A stretch of 64,000 nt of DNA from Nocardia aurantiaca (GCF_009708175.1 NZ_WMBB01000013.1:143788-207787), one strand, 5' to 3'. Positions 8,478-17,773 are shown, numbered from the stretch's first letter. Notes: generated from the letters alone by a model not told the origin. Numbers and translations: made by a program.

Positions 8478-9739
8478 GCTCGCCCGCGTCCGGCGGCGGA
8501 TGCCCCGTACCGCACGAGCCGGGAGTCGTGCCACTGAGCGGCCCCCGCTTCCATACCGACCCGCACTCCCTCTATCGCGAAATGCGCCGCGACCACGGGC
8601 CGGTGGCCGCGGTCGAGCTGCTCGGCGGGATTCCGGCCTGGCTGGTGCTGGGGTACCGGGAGATGCATCAGGTCACCAGTTCTCCGGAACTGTTCCCCCG
8701 CGATGTCAGCCTGTGGAACCAGTGGCCGAACATTCCCGCCGACTGGCCGCTGCTGCCCATGGTCGGTACGCCCATACCGTCGATCTACTTCACGGCGGGC
8801 GCTGAGCACCGGCGGCATCTGGCGATGGTGGAACCGGCGCTGGAGTCGGTGGATCCGTTCGAATTGCGCCGTGTCTGTGAGGCTTTGGCCGATAGACTGA
8901 TCGACTCCTTCTGCGGTCGCGGCGAGGCCGACCTGGTTGCCGATTTCGCCGAACCGCTGCCGGTGCTCGTGCTGGCCTGGCTGCTGGGCCTGCCGGACGC
9001 GGAGGGCCCGAGCCTGGCGCGGGTCATGAAGCTGCTGGCCGACGGCGGCGCCGACGCCCAGGCCGCGCATCTGCAGTTCATGCAGCACATGCAGCATCTG
9101 CTGGCGGTGAAGAAGGCCACGCCGGGCGATGATCTGGTCTCCCGCATGCTCGCCTTCCCCATGCCGTTCACCGACGAGGAGTACGTCAACGACCTGATGG
9201 CCGTCACCGCCGCGGGTCATCTGCCGACGGCGGGCTGGCTGATCAACTCGGTGTGTCTGATGCTCACCGACGACCGTTTCGCCGCCGCGCTGGGCGGCGG
9301 CCGGCGCAGCGTCGACCAGGCCATGAACGAGGTGCTGTGGGAGGACGCGCCCACCTCGATCCTGGCCGGGCGCTGGGCGGCCCGCGATACCCGCTTGGCG
9401 GACAAGACGATCCGCGCGGGCGACATGCTGCTGCTCGGCCTGGGCGCGGCCAATACCGATCCGCACGTGCGCCAGGCGGTCGGCGATGCCGCCACCCACA
9501 CCGGCAACAACGCGCATTTCGCGTTCAGTCACGGCGAATACCGCTGCCCGTTCCCGGCGCAGCAGATCGCCGAGATCGTGGCGCGCACCGGGATCGAGGT
9601 GCTGCTGGACCGGCTGCCGGATATCGATCTGGCGGTGCCCGCACAGAACCTGGTGCGACGGCCCTCGCCATTCCTGCGTGGAATGACTTCTCTTCCTGTT
9701 GTTTTCACTCCAGTTCGCGCTCTCGGAGGTTTCCAGTGA
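8474..9739 (+). CDS. cvnE: Conservon P450 CvnE (CYP157-like, EXXR-less)
   Basis: This 421-residue cytochrome P450 is translationally coupled to cvnD. The heme loop FSHGEYRC358 keeps the proximal cysteine. The K-helix motif is E286-V-L-W289, so the otherwise near-invariant EXXR arginine is tryptophan, and the I-helix AAGHLPTAG lacks the usual acid-threonine pair. Loss of EXXR is the known hallmark of the CYP157 family, which occurs in Streptomyces conservons beside CYP154 enzymes. The next gene here is CYP154-like, matching that pairing. Whether it is a catalyst, a redox sensor or a helper of its neighbour is unknown. Confidence 0.88.
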   Translation: MSSPASGGGCPVPHEPGVVPLSGPRFHTDPHSLYREMRRDHGPVAAVELLGGIPAWLVLGYREMHQVTSSPELFPRDVSLWNQWPNIPADWPLLPMVGTPIPSIYFTAGAEHRRHLAMVEPALESVDPFELRRVCEALADRLIDSFCGRGEADLVADFAEPLPVLVLAWLLGLPDAEGPSLARVMKLLADGGADAQAAHLQFMQHMQHLLAVKKATPGDDLVSRMLAFPMPFTDEEYVNDLMAVTAAGHLPTAGWLINSVCLMLTDDRFAAALGGGRRSVDQAMNEVLWEDAPTSILAGRWAARDTRLADKTIRAGDMLLLGLGAANTDPHVRQAVGDAATHTGNNAHFAFSHGEYRCPFPAQQIAEIVARTGIEVLLDRLPDIDLAVPAQNLVRRPSPFLRGMTSLPVVFTPVRALGGFQ

Positions 9740-10962
9740 GTTCCCCATGCCCGCATGCCATCACTATCGATCCGATGGTGGGTGATCTGGCCGGCGAGAC
9801 CACCCGCCTGCGCGCCGCCGGGGCGATCACCCGGATCGATCTGCTCGGCGCTCCCGCCTGGACGATCACCGACCACACCATCGCCCGCCAGTTGCTCACC
9901 GACACAAGGCTTGTCAAGGACATCAATGCCTGGAAGCTGTGGCAGGACGGTGTCGTCACCCGCCAGTGGCCGTTGATCGGCATGATCGACGCCGGCCGCT
10001 CCATGTTCACCGTGGACGGTCCGGAGCACCGCCGCCTGCGCATCAAGACCACCCAGGCGCTGACCCCGCGCCGCCTGGAAGACCTGCGCCCCAGCATCGA
10101 ACGGCTCACCAAGGAGCTGCTCGACGACCTGGACGAGGCGGGCCGCGATGGCGCGGCGGTGGATCTCAAGCAGGTCTTCGCCTATCCGCTGCCCATGCGG
10201 GTGATCTCCGAGCTCATGGGTGTGCCGCGCGCCGATCACCCGATGCTGCTGGACTGGTACAAGAAGTTCTTCTCCATGGTCACCCCGCAGGACGAGCGCT
10301 TGCGGATCATCGAGGACATGGACGTCTACTTCACCGAGATGGTCCGCCGCAAGACCGCCGAGCCCGCCGACGATCTCACCAGCGCGTTCATCCTGGCCGA
10401 CGAGGGCGGCGAGCCGCTCACCGAGGAGGAGGTGGTCGGCAACCTCAAGGCGCTGGTCGCCGCCGGGCACGAGACCACGGTGAGCCTGATCCTGAATACG
10501 GTGCGCGCCTTGCTGACTCGGCCCGAACAGTTGGCCCGGGTGCGCGCGGACGAGGTGGAATGGAAGCAGGTGATCGAGGAGACGCTGCGCTGGGACGGCC
10601 CGGTCACGCATCTGCTCATGCGCTTCGCCACCGAGGACATCACGGTGGGTGACACGGTGATCGAGCGGGGTGAGGGCGTGGTCATGTCCTACCGCGCCAT
10701 CGGCCGCGACACCGCCGTCTTCGGGGAGGACGCCGACGAGTTCGACATCACCCGGCCGACGGCGCACCGCAATATCTCCTTCGGCTACGGCCCGCACATC
10801 TGCCCGGGCGCGGCGCTGGCCCGCCTCGAAGCGGCCATCGCCCTGCCCGCGCTGTTCGACCGGTTCCCGCGGCTGCGGCTGGCCACGCCGGTCGAGGAGA
10901 TCGTGAACCTTCCGGTCATGACCCAGAACGACGTCGCCGCCATGCCGATCCATCTGGCCTGA
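9736..10962 (+). CDS. Cytochrome P450 (CYP154-like), last gene of conservon
   Basis: This 408-residue P450 has all the canonical features: I-helix AAGHETT, K-helix EETLR, and heme loop FGYGPHIC356PG. The N-terminus (DPMVGDLAGETTRL...LLGAPAW) matches the CYP154 family, which includes macrolide/steroid hydroxylases and conservon-linked members. GTG at 9736 overlaps the stop of the upstream EXXR-less P450 (GTGA), so the pair is co-translated. It probably needs ferredoxin and reductase encoded elsewhere. The substrate is unknown. Confidence 0.88.
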   Translation: MSSPCPHAITIDPMVGDLAGETTRLRAAGAITRIDLLGAPAWTITDHTIARQLLTDTRLVKDINAWKLWQDGVVTRQWPLIGMIDAGRSMFTVDGPEHRRLRIKTTQALTPRRLEDLRPSIERLTKELLDDLDEAGRDGAAVDLKQVFAYPLPMRVISELMGVPRADHPMLLDWYKKFFSMVTPQDERLRIIEDMDVYFTEMVRRKTAEPADDLTSAFILADEGGEPLTEEEVVGNLKALVAAGHETTVSLILNTVRALLTRPEQLARVRADEVEWKQVIEETLRWDGPVTHLLMRFATEDITVGDTVIERGEGVVMSYRAIGRDTAVFGEDADEFDITRPTAHRNISFGYGPHICPGAALARLEAAIALPALFDRFPRLRLATPVEEIVNLPVMTQNDVAAMPIHLA

Positions 10963-11052
10963 GGCCGCCGCGGGTGGGTCGGGGACGCATGCCGGACTCG
11001 GCCCACCTCCGGAACACATCGGTCTTCTCCGCGGATCCCGGCGTCGGTGTGG

Positions 11053-11077
11053 GTTTCGCTGCCCGAGATTGCGGTAT
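11053..11077 (+). promoter_or_regulatory. Candidate SigF/SigB-type stress promoter
   Basis: GTTT (11053-11056) and CGGTAT (11072-11077) are separated by 15 bp. This resembles the GTTT-N15-17-GGGTAT consensus of actinobacterial general-stress sigma factors with one mismatch. It lies about 110 bp before the GlsB-like stress gene. This is inference from pattern only. Confidence 0.35.
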
Positions 11078-11188
11078 TTCAACCCCCGAACGGGGCGAAA
11101 CGGGCACGCTGATGTATTGCGACACGCTCATTTCGGCCATCGGCCCTGCTACCTTCATGGAGCGGTACCTAAAGGCAAGGAGCATGCC

Positions 11189-11452
11189 ATGGGCATCATC
11201 ACGATGATCATCATCGGCCTCATCGCGGGCGCGATCGCCCGCTTCCTGGTCCCCGGCAAGGAGGACTTCGGCATCATCTGGACCATCGTGCTCGGCATCA
11301 TCGGCGGTTATGTCGGCGGCACCCTGGGCAGCCTGGTCTTCGCCCCGCACAAGTTCAGCGTCCATCCCCCGGTCCAGCACACCTTCCTCGGCGCCATCAT
11401 CGGCGCCATCGTGGTGCTGGTCATCTACAAGTGGATCCGAGCCCGCGTCTGA
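11189..11452 (+). CDS. GlsB/YeaQ/YmgE-family stress membrane protein
   Basis: This 87-residue integral membrane protein has three hydrophobic helices and Gly-rich segments (IIIGLIAGAIARFLVPG; IVLGIIGGYVGG; LGAIIGAIVVLVIY). These are typical of the transglycosylase-associated/GlsB family, which is stress-induced in many bacteria; its molecular role is unclear. The start is ATG 11189, preceded by AAGGAG. It is a single-gene unit ending in a strong hairpin terminator at 11481-11506. Confidence 0.9.
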   Translation: MGIITMIIIGLIAGAIARFLVPGKEDFGIIWTIVLGIIGGYVGGTLGSLVFAPHKFSVHPPVQHTFLGAIIGAIVVLVIYKWIRARV

Positions 11453-11480
11453 ATCGCTACCGCACAACCGGATACGCAGG

Positions 11481-11506
11481 GCGGGGCCGCGCAATCGCGG
11501 CCCCGC
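11481..11506 (+). terminator. Strong hairpin terminator after GlsB-like gene
   Basis: Perfect 11-bp arms GCGGGGCCGCG / CGCGGCCCCGC flank the loop CAAT. The hairpin starts 28 bp after the GlsB stop and is followed by CTCTGTTGT. Confidence 0.85.
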
Positions 11507-11629
11507 TCTGTTGTGTCGACAGCCTTGCGCGTGATGAGGGGTCCGCACAATCCCGCCGTCACCACGGCACCTTCGGCCGCAGGTGGTCCACGCCCCGATG
11601 ACCGCGGCGCCCCGGCACGAGCGGCCGGA

Positions 11630-13132
11630 TCAGCCCGGCTCGGCCAGGAGGGACAGCAGCAGTTCGGCTCTGACGCGGGCATTGTCGAGGTCCCGGTCGA
11701 GGAGTTCGGCGACGGTGGTGATGCGTTTGCGGAGGGTGTGGCGGTGGACGCCGAGGGCGGCGGCCGCGGATTCCCATTGGCCGTTGGACTCGAGGAAGGC
11801 GCGCAGCGAGCCGAGGAGATCGGTGTGGTGGCGGCGATCGTGGTCGATCACCGGGGTGAGGGTGGTACGGGCCATGGCGCCGAGGACTTCCCGGGTGGCC
11901 GGAAAGGACAGCAGGGTCAGGGTGGTGAAATCGGTGGGCGGGCCGCCGCGTTCGGCGGCCGCGGCGGCCAGACGCGCGGCCTCGGCGGCAGCGCGGAGTT
12001 CACGCGGCGGGTGGGGGCCGCTGACGCCCAGACGGACGAGCATTCGTGTGCCACCCAGTGTTTCGGGCCGCACATTCTCGGGGACCGCGGAGTCGGCGGG
12101 TAGCACGAGCAGCGCGCGGTGCGAATCCTGGTGCAGGAACAGCGGATGGCCGGACGCGAGCACGGCGGCGGAGAGGGCCGCGGTCGCGATGTCGACGGCA
12201 TCCGGCGAATCACAGTCGGCCACCAGGACTTTGATGCGACCCTGCGCATCGGCCGCTGATTCGAGCTGCTCCCACGCCGCAGCCGGATCGACCGGCACGC
12301 CGAGCAGCAGGCCCAATGCCTGAGCATTGAGCCGACGCTGCGCCTCGTGCAGCCGGTCCGGCTTCTCGAAGTCCAGGGCCAGCAGGGAATTGGCGTGGCC
12401 GAGCAGGATCTGGTCCACGTGCCCGAGCGGGGCATCGCCGATCACGACCAGGTCACCGTGGTAGCGGCGGCCCACACCGATGCGCTGATGGGTGATCGCG
12501 CCGAAGCAGTCGGTCCGGACTCCCGCCCCGGCCGGGCCGTGGGAGAGCAGGGTTCGCACCTCGGCGAGCAGCTCGGGCCCGGGTTGGGTTGGGTGACAGT
12601 CGATCACCGTCCCGGCCGGGTCCAGCACCATTACCGTCGCGCCCAGCGAACTCGCCAGTTCTCGCACGATCGCACCGCTTCCGGACCTGATCAGGGCCCG
12701 GGTCATGCGAGGCTGGGCGCGGCCGGCACGCAGCACGGCGTCGTATCGGAGTTCGGCGATTCGGGCCGACACCTGTTTGACGATGGCCGCGAACGCTGTC
12801 GGGAGTGGGACCTCGAACAGGGGGATGCCGATCTCGTCGGCGGCGGCGATCAGTTCCGGGGGCACCTCGTCGTGGGTGAGGCCGGTGCCGAGGCCGATAC
12901 CCGCCACACCACAGCGGTCCAGCCCACGCACGTACTCCGTTCGCCCCGGCCCGTCGGCGGGCAGGCGCATGCCCGTGGTGAGAACCAGTTCGCCGCCGGA
13001 GAGCCACCGGAACGGGCTCTGGAGTTCGGTGGTGACGACCAGGTCGATCTCGCGGCGGACACCGGCGGATCCGCCGCGCAGCCGGAGCGCGAGGTCGGGC
13101 TGGGCCAATACCCAGCCAATGGAAACGGACAT
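11630..13132 (-). CDS. PucR-family transcriptional regulator
   Basis: This protein of about 500 residues has an N-terminal PucR domain (about residues 10-125, with GGELVLTTGMRL and IPLFEVP), a central GGDEF-like region, and a C-terminal HTH_30 with GQWESAAAALGVHRHTLRKRI. The family regulates purine, amino-acid and GABA/amine catabolism. It is divergent from gabT-gabD, so it probably senses GABA or a related amine and controls that operon. ATG 13130-13132 is chosen because the conserved SVSIGWVLAQPDL begins there; the longer frame runs into the intergenic promoter. Confidence 0.88.
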   Translation of the reverse strand: MSVSIGWVLAQPDLALRLRGGSAGVRREIDLVVTTELQSPFRWLSGGELVLTTGMRLPADGPGRTEYVRGLDRCGVAGIGLGTGLTHDEVPPELIAAADEIGIPLFEVPLPTAFAAIVKQVSARIAELRYDAVLRAGRAQPRMTRALIRSGSGAIVRELASSLGATVMVLDPAGTVIDCHPTQPGPELLAEVRTLLSHGPAGAGVRTDCFGAITHQRIGVGRRYHGDLVVIGDAPLGHVDQILLGHANSLLALDFEKPDRLHEAQRRLNAQALGLLLGVPVDPAAAWEQLESAADAQGRIKVLVADCDSPDAVDIATAALSAAVLASGHPLFLHQDSHRALLVLPADSAVPENVRPETLGGTRMLVRLGVSGPHPPRELRAAAEAARLAAAAAERGGPPTDFTTLTLLSFPATREVLGAMARTTLTPVIDHDRRHHTDLLGSLRAFLESNGQWESAAAALGVHRHTLRKRITTVAELLDRDLDNARVRAELLLSLLAEPG

Positions 13133-13256
13133 CCGGCGCAGTGTACAGACTGTCGATTCCAGCACGGCGTGTTGTCCAATTCGGCACCGGGAATCGTGGG
13201 ATTCATACCGCAGACTGGTGATCGGTGCCACCGACCCCGGAACGGGAGACTCCGCC
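13133..13256. promoter_or_regulatory. Divergent promoter region pucR/gabT
   Basis: This is the 124-bp non-coding interval between the divergent regulator and transaminase genes. It presumably contains both promoters and the PucR operator. No clear symmetric operator was identified. Confidence 0.4.
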
Positions 13257-14600
13257 ATGACCTCGATCGACTATCGCCTGCCCCAGCGTCGCGTTCTCGT
13301 CACCGCCCTGCCCGGTCCACGCTCCGCGGCCCTGACCGCTCGGCGGCAGGCGGCCGTGGCGGCCGGCGTGGGGTCGGCGGCGCCCGTGTACGCGGCCGAT
13401 GTCGACGGCGGGGTCATCGTGGATGTGGACGGGAACTCGCTGATCGATCTGGGGTCAGGGGTCGCGGTCACCTCGGTGGGCGCGTCCCATCCGCGGGTAG
13501 TGGCGGCTATCGCCGAGCAGGCCGAACGGTTCACGCACACCTGCTTCATGGTGACGCCCTACGAGGGTTATGTGCGCGTGGCCGAGGAGCTGGCCGCTCT
13601 CACCCCGGGCGGCTTCGACAAGCGGACCGCGCTGTTCAACTCGGGTGCGGAGGCGGTGGAGAACGCGGTGAAGGTGGCGCGGCTGGCCACCGGCCGCCCG
13701 GCGGTGGTCGCATTCGATCACGCCTTTCACGGACGCACCAACCTGACCATGGCGCTGACCGCGAAATCCATGCCCTACAAGGCGCATTTCGGCCCGTTCG
13801 CGCCGGAGATCCACCGCATGCCCCTGTCGTACCCGTACCGCGACGAGGCCGGCCTGACCGGGGAACAGGCGGCGCGGCGGGCGATTTCGCGGATCGAGGT
13901 GCAGATCGGGGCCGATTCGGTGGCCGCGATCGTCATCGAGCCCATCCAGGGCGAGGGGGGCTTCATCGTGCCCGCCCCGGGATTCCTCGCCACGCTGGCT
14001 CAGTGGGCGCGCGAGCGCGGGGTGGTGTTCATCGCCGATGAGGTGCAGACCGGATTCGCCCGCACCGGAGCCTGGTTCGCGAGTGAACACGAGGGCATCG
14101 AGCCCGACATCGTCGCCATGGCCAAGGGGATCGCGGGCGGCATGCCGTTGTCGGCCATCACCGGCCGGGCCGAGCTGTTGGATCGAGTGCATGCGGGCGG
14201 GCTGGGCGGCACCTACGGCGGCAATCCGGTGGCGTGCGCGGCGGCGCTGGCCGGCATCGAGGTGATGCGGTCCCTGGATCTCCCGGCGCGGGCGCGGGCC
14301 ATCGAGACGGCCGTCGTGCCGCGGCTGCGGGAATTGGCCGCGGACACCGACGTGATCGGGGATGTGCGGGGCCGGGGCGCGATGCTCGCCGTCGAATTCA
14401 TCCGGCCCGGCACCGACGCACCCGATCCGCAGCTCGCCAACGCCATTGCCGCCGAGGCGCTCTCGCGCGGCGTGGTGCTGCTCACCTGCGGCACCTATGG
14501 AAACGTCATCCGGCTGCTGCCCCCGCTGGTGATCGGCGACGAGTTGCTCGCCGACGGGATCGGCGTGCTGGCCGAGGTGGTGCGGGATCTGACCCGCTGA
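13257..14600 (+). CDS. gabT: 4-aminobutyrate transaminase
   Basis: This 447-residue class III PLP aminotransferase converts GABA and 2-oxoglutarate to succinate semialdehyde and glutamate. The sequence shows FNSGAEAVENAVK, AFDHAFHGRT, IEPIQGEGGF, ADEVQTGFARTG (PLP-binding Asp) and MAK290GIAGG with the Schiff-base lysine. Length and motifs fit GabT. It is followed 34 bp later by gabD, completing the GABA shunt, with a PucR regulator divergent upstream. ATG 13257 follows GGGAGA. Confidence 0.93.
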   Translation: MTSIDYRLPQRRVLVTALPGPRSAALTARRQAAVAAGVGSAAPVYAADVDGGVIVDVDGNSLIDLGSGVAVTSVGASHPRVVAAIAEQAERFTHTCFMVTPYEGYVRVAEELAALTPGGFDKRTALFNSGAEAVENAVKVARLATGRPAVVAFDHAFHGRTNLTMALTAKSMPYKAHFGPFAPEIHRMPLSYPYRDEAGLTGEQAARRAISRIEVQIGADSVAAIVIEPIQGEGGFIVPAPGFLATLAQWARERGVVFIADEVQTGFARTGAWFASEHEGIEPDIVAMAKGIAGGMPLSAITGRAELLDRVHAGGLGGTYGGNPVACAAALAGIEVMRSLDLPARARAIETAVVPRLRELAADTDVIGDVRGRGAMLAVEFIRPGTDAPDPQLANAIAAEALSRGVVLLTCGTYGNVIRLLPPLVIGDELLADGIGVLAEVVRDLTR

Positions 14601-14634
14601 GTTCGAAATCCGTTGAGTATGAGGAGAACGTGCA

Positions 14635-16089
14635 ATGCGTGATGCGGTCGAGCTGCTGGCGGCTGTGCCGACCGGACTGTGGATCGGCGGTGCACAGGTC
14701 GCCGCGAGCGACGGCGCGACCTTCCCCGTGCACGATCCGGCGACCGGTGAGGTTCTCGTCGAGGTGGCCGATGCCACCCCCGACGACGGCGCGCGGGCGC
14801 TGGACGCCGCGGTGGCGGCGCAGGTCGGCTGGGCGGCCACCCCGGCCCGCGAGCGGGCCGAGATCCTGCGCCGCGCCTGGGAGCTGGTGATGGCACGCCG
14901 CGACGACTTCGCCCTGCTGATGACCCTGGAAATGGGCAAGCCGCTGGCCGAGGCACAGGGCGAGGTCGTCTATGGCGGCGAATTCCTGCGCTGGTTCGGC
15001 GAGGAGGCGGTGCGGATCAATGGCCGGTACACGCTCTCGCCGTCCGGGAGCGGTCGCGTCCTGGTGGCCAAGCAGCCCGTCGGGCCGACGCTGGCCATCA
15101 CCCCGTGGAACTTCCCGCTCGCCATGGGCACCCGCAAGATCGCGCCCGCCTTCGCGGCCGGCTGCACCATGGTGGTCAAACCCGCCGCCGAGACTCCGCT
15201 GACCATGCTGCTGCTGGGTGAGGTCTTCGCCGAGGCCGGGCTGCCCGCGGGTGTGCTGTCGATCCTGCCGACGTCACGGGCGGCCCGCCTGACCTATCCG
15301 ATGTTCGACGACGATCGGCTGCGCAAGGTGACCTTCACCGGCTCCACGCCGGTTGGCAAAGTCCTACTGGCGCAATCGGCTTCGCGGGTGCTGCGCACCT
15401 CCATGGAGCTCGGCGGCAATGCGCCGTTCGTGGTGTTCGACGACGCCGATCTGGATGCCGCGGTGGACGGGGCCATGGTCGCCAAGATGCGCAATATCGG
15501 TGAGGCGTGCACGGCCGCCAACCGGTTCCATGTCGACCACGCGGTGCGCGAGGAGTTCACGGCGCGGCTGACCGAGCGCATGCGCGGACTGAAGATCGGG
15601 CCGGGTCGGCTGGACGGCGTGCAGGTCGGGCCGCTGATCACCGAGAAGCAGCGCGATTCGGTCGCGGAGCTGGTGGCGGACGCGGTCGCCAAGGGCGCGA
15701 AGGTGGCCACCGGCGGTGCCGCGGTGCCGGGTCCCGGCTGGTTCTACGAACCGACGGTGCTCACCGATGTCCCCGCCCACGCGCGCATCCTGCGAGAGGA
15801 AGTGTTCGGGCCGGTCGCCGCCGTCACCGGATTCGACGGCGAGGCGGCCGGTATCGCCGCGGCCAATGACACCGAATTCGGTTTGGCGGCATACATCTAC
15901 ACCCGGGACCTGGATCGGGCGCTGCGGGTGTCCGAGGCGCTGGAATCGGGAATGGTGGGCGTGAACCGCGGCATCATCTCCGATGTGGCGGCGCCGTTCG
16001 GCGGCGTGAAGCAGTCCGGGCTGGGCCGGGAGGCCGGGGTCGAGGGCATCGAGGAGTACTTGGAGACCAAATACATCGCGCTGCCGTAG
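14635..16089 (+). CDS. gabD: Succinate-semialdehyde dehydrogenase (NADP+)
   Basis: This 484-residue aldehyde dehydrogenase oxidises succinate semialdehyde to succinate as the second GABA-shunt step. It has the cofactor region TPWNFPLAMGTRK, the general base in SME258LGG, and catalytic C292 in GEACTAANR, at the usual 34-residue spacing. The C-terminal GVKQSGLGREAGVEGIEEYL is typical of GabD. It is co-oriented with gabT and likely co-transcribed; AGGAG precedes the ATG. A GC-rich hairpin separates it from the convergent oxidoreductase gene. Confidence 0.93.
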   Translation: MRDAVELLAAVPTGLWIGGAQVAASDGATFPVHDPATGEVLVEVADATPDDGARALDAAVAAQVGWAATPARERAEILRRAWELVMARRDDFALLMTLEMGKPLAEAQGEVVYGGEFLRWFGEEAVRINGRYTLSPSGSGRVLVAKQPVGPTLAITPWNFPLAMGTRKIAPAFAAGCTMVVKPAAETPLTMLLLGEVFAEAGLPAGVLSILPTSRAARLTYPMFDDDRLRKVTFTGSTPVGKVLLAQSASRVLRTSMELGGNAPFVVFDDADLDAAVDGAMVAKMRNIGEACTAANRFHVDHAVREEFTARLTERMRGLKIGPGRLDGVQVGPLITEKQRDSVAELVADAVAKGAKVATGGAAVPGPGWFYEPTVLTDVPAHARILREEVFGPVAAVTGFDGEAAGIAAANDTEFGLAAYIYTRDLDRALRVSEALESGMVGVNRGIISDVAAPFGGVKQSGLGREAGVEGIEEYLETKYIALP

Positions 16090-16095
16090 CGGCAT

Positions 16096-16112
16096 CCGGC
16101 CCCGGCCGGCCG
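16096..16112. terminator. GC-rich bidirectional terminator candidate
   Basis: CCGGCC and GGCCGG repeats form a short hairpin in the 25-bp gap between convergent gabD and an oxidoreductase gene. No T-run is present, as is common in actinomycetes. Confidence 0.45.
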
Positions 16113-16114
16113 GA

Positions 16115-17092
16115 CTAACCGACGGCAACCGTCATTTTGCCGCCGGCGGTCCCGGACTCCATCACCTCGTGCGCCCGCACGATCTCGTCGAAGGTGAAGG
16201 TGCGCACCGGTTTCGCGTGGTACGCACCGGCTTCGGCCTTGGCGACGAGGTCCGCGAGCGGGACCGCCGAGAGCGGGAACCCGGGCGTCCCGAAGACGAA
16301 GCTGCCGAAGAAGGACAGCTGGACTCCGCTGGGCAGGTCGGCGATCGGGTCGAACTCCGGCACGGGGGCCAGGCCGCCGAGGAATCCGGCCTGGCAGACG
16401 CGACCGCGCGGTCGCACGGTCGCGACCGAATCACGCAGGACGGAGTTGCCGACGAGGTCCAGCAGGGCGTCGACGACGAGTCCGGCCGCGTGCACGCGCT
16501 CCAACAGGTTGCCGTCCTCGATGAGAACCTGTGCCGCACCGATCTTTTCGAGCATTGCCGCATTCGACTGCGATCGGGTGGTGGCGATGACGGTGGCCCC
16601 GAAGTCGGCGGCGATATTCACCGCCGCCTGTCCCAGTGAGGAGGTCGCGCCGCGCACCAGCACCGTCTCGCCGTCCGTGACGGCGAGATTGTCGTGCAGG
16701 GTGGTCCACGCGGTGGCGTAGACCTCCGGGATGGCGGCGAGATCGGTCCATTCCAGGGCGGTGTGGACCGGAACGACATTGCCCGCGGGCACGGTGACCA
16801 GCTCGGCGTAGGAGCCGTTGCGGGTGCGGCCCATGCCACCCATGATCGCGACGACCGGGGTCCCCGGGGCCAGCCTGCCCGAGGGGTCGGCGGCGACGAC
16901 GCCCGCAGCTTCGATGCCGGTCACCTGGGCGACATCACCCCACTGCCCCGACCGCATGTAGGTTTCCGCGTGGTTGAGCCCGAAAGCCTTGACCTCGACC
17001 AGGATTTCCTCTGCGGCCGGCGCCGGATCGGGCAGTTCGGTCACGGTGAGCACCTCGGGCGCACCGTAGTGGGAGATGGTGATCGCCTTCAT
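16115..17092 (-). CDS. Zinc-independent MDR quinone/enone oxidoreductase
   Basis: This 325-residue medium-chain dehydrogenase/reductase opens with MKAITISHYGAPEVLTV.ELPDP, has the nucleotide loop RGATSSLGQAAVNIAADFGATVIATTRS, and has no zinc ligands. It is expected to be an NADPH-dependent quinone or enone reductase in the cytoplasm. It lies 90 bp downstream of a TetR gene on the same strand. The gap contains the same 16-bp operator seen before the TetR gene, so it has its own repressed promoter. Confidence 0.87.
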   Translation of the reverse strand: MKAITISHYGAPEVLTVTELPDPAPAAEEILVEVKAFGLNHAETYMRSGQWGDVAQVTGIEAAGVVAADPSGRLAPGTPVVAIMGGMGRTRNGSYAELVTVPAGNVVPVHTALEWTDLAAIPEVYATAWTTLHDNLAVTDGETVLVRGATSSLGQAAVNIAADFGATVIATTRSQSNAAMLEKIGAAQVLIEDGNLLERVHAAGLVVDALLDLVGNSVLRDSVATVRPRGRVCQAGFLGGLAPVPEFDPIADLPSGVQLSFFGSFVFGTPGFPLSAVPLADLVAKAEAGAYHAKPVRTFTFDEIVRAHEVMESGTAGGKMTVAVG

Positions 17093-17107
17093 GGCATACC
17101 CTCATTC

Positions 17108-17123
17108 TTGAGTGAGTGTTCAA
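17108..17123 (-). promoter_or_regulatory. TetR operator upstream of oxidoreductase
   Basis: The imperfect palindrome on the leftward strand, TTGAACACTCACTCAA, ends 15 bp before the oxidoreductase ATG. It matches the site upstream of the adjacent tetR gene at 13 of 16 positions. Confidence 0.6.
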
Positions 17124-17182
17124 ATATCGACGGGAAAGAAGGGCCGCCCACGAGGACGGCCCTGCAACGGTTTTCGCTGCGT

Positions 17183-17773
17183 CTATGTGGGCGAAAGCCC
17201 GGCGAAGACATTGTCGACGATCGCTCGCAACACCTGCTCGTCGGGATTCGCCTTGCCTACCACCATCAGCCCCTGCGAAGTGGCCACCAAGCCCTTCGCA
17301 ACGGTGACGGGATCGACGTTCGATCGGATCTCCTTGCGAAGCACGGCATTCCGCAACGCGTTCCGCATCCGATCCTCCAAGCGCGCCAGATGCCCGCGCA
17401 CCACGGCGGCTGCCGCGTCATCGGTGGCGGCGTTCTCGATGGCGGTGTTCACCAGCAGGCAGCCCATCCGGCCCTCCGGCGAGAGCAGGTCGGCCACCAG
17501 GCCATCGAAGTAGCCGCGCACCTGCGCCAGCGACGCGTTCGGATCATCGAGTTCGCCCAGTTTCCGAGGCACGATCAGATCCGAGTAGCGCCGTAGCGAG
17601 GCCAAGAACAGCGCGTGCTTGCCACCGGGGAAAGCGCTGTAGAGGCTGCCGGGTTTCACACCGGTCGCTTTGACCAGGTCTTCCACGGAGGTGGCTCGGT
17701 ACCCGCGCTCCCAGAAGCGGCGCATGGCGGCATCCACCACGTCGTCGGGTTCGAATTCGCGAGTGCGGGCCAT
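17183..17773 (-). CDS. TetR-family repressor of the oxidoreductase gene
   Basis: This 196-residue TetR/AcrR protein has an N-terminal HTH (VDAAMRRFWERGYRATSVEDLVKATGVKPGSLYSAF, residues ~12-46) and a helical ligand domain with GCLLVNTAIE, typical of regulators that respond to electrophiles or quinones. The TTGAA(T/C)A-type palindrome in front of its own gene and of the downstream oxidoreductase points to autoregulation and joint control. GCGAGTGCGGGCCATG gives no strong ribosome site, but the start agrees with the family. Confidence 0.9.
   Translation of the reverse strand: MARTREFEPDDVVDAAMRRFWERGYRATSVEDLVKATGVKPGSLYSAFPGGKHALFLASLRRYSDLIVPRKLGELDDPNASLAQVRGYFDGLVADLLSPEGRMGCLLVNTAIENAATDDAAAAVVRGHLARLEDRMRNALRNAVLRKEIRSNVDPVTVAKGLVATSQGLMVVGKANPDEQVLRAIVDNVFAGLSPT

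Noticed and set aside
9529..11082. A 517-codon leftward frame opposite the CYP154-like gene
   Set aside because: It is antisense to a P450 with all motifs intact and shows no family features.
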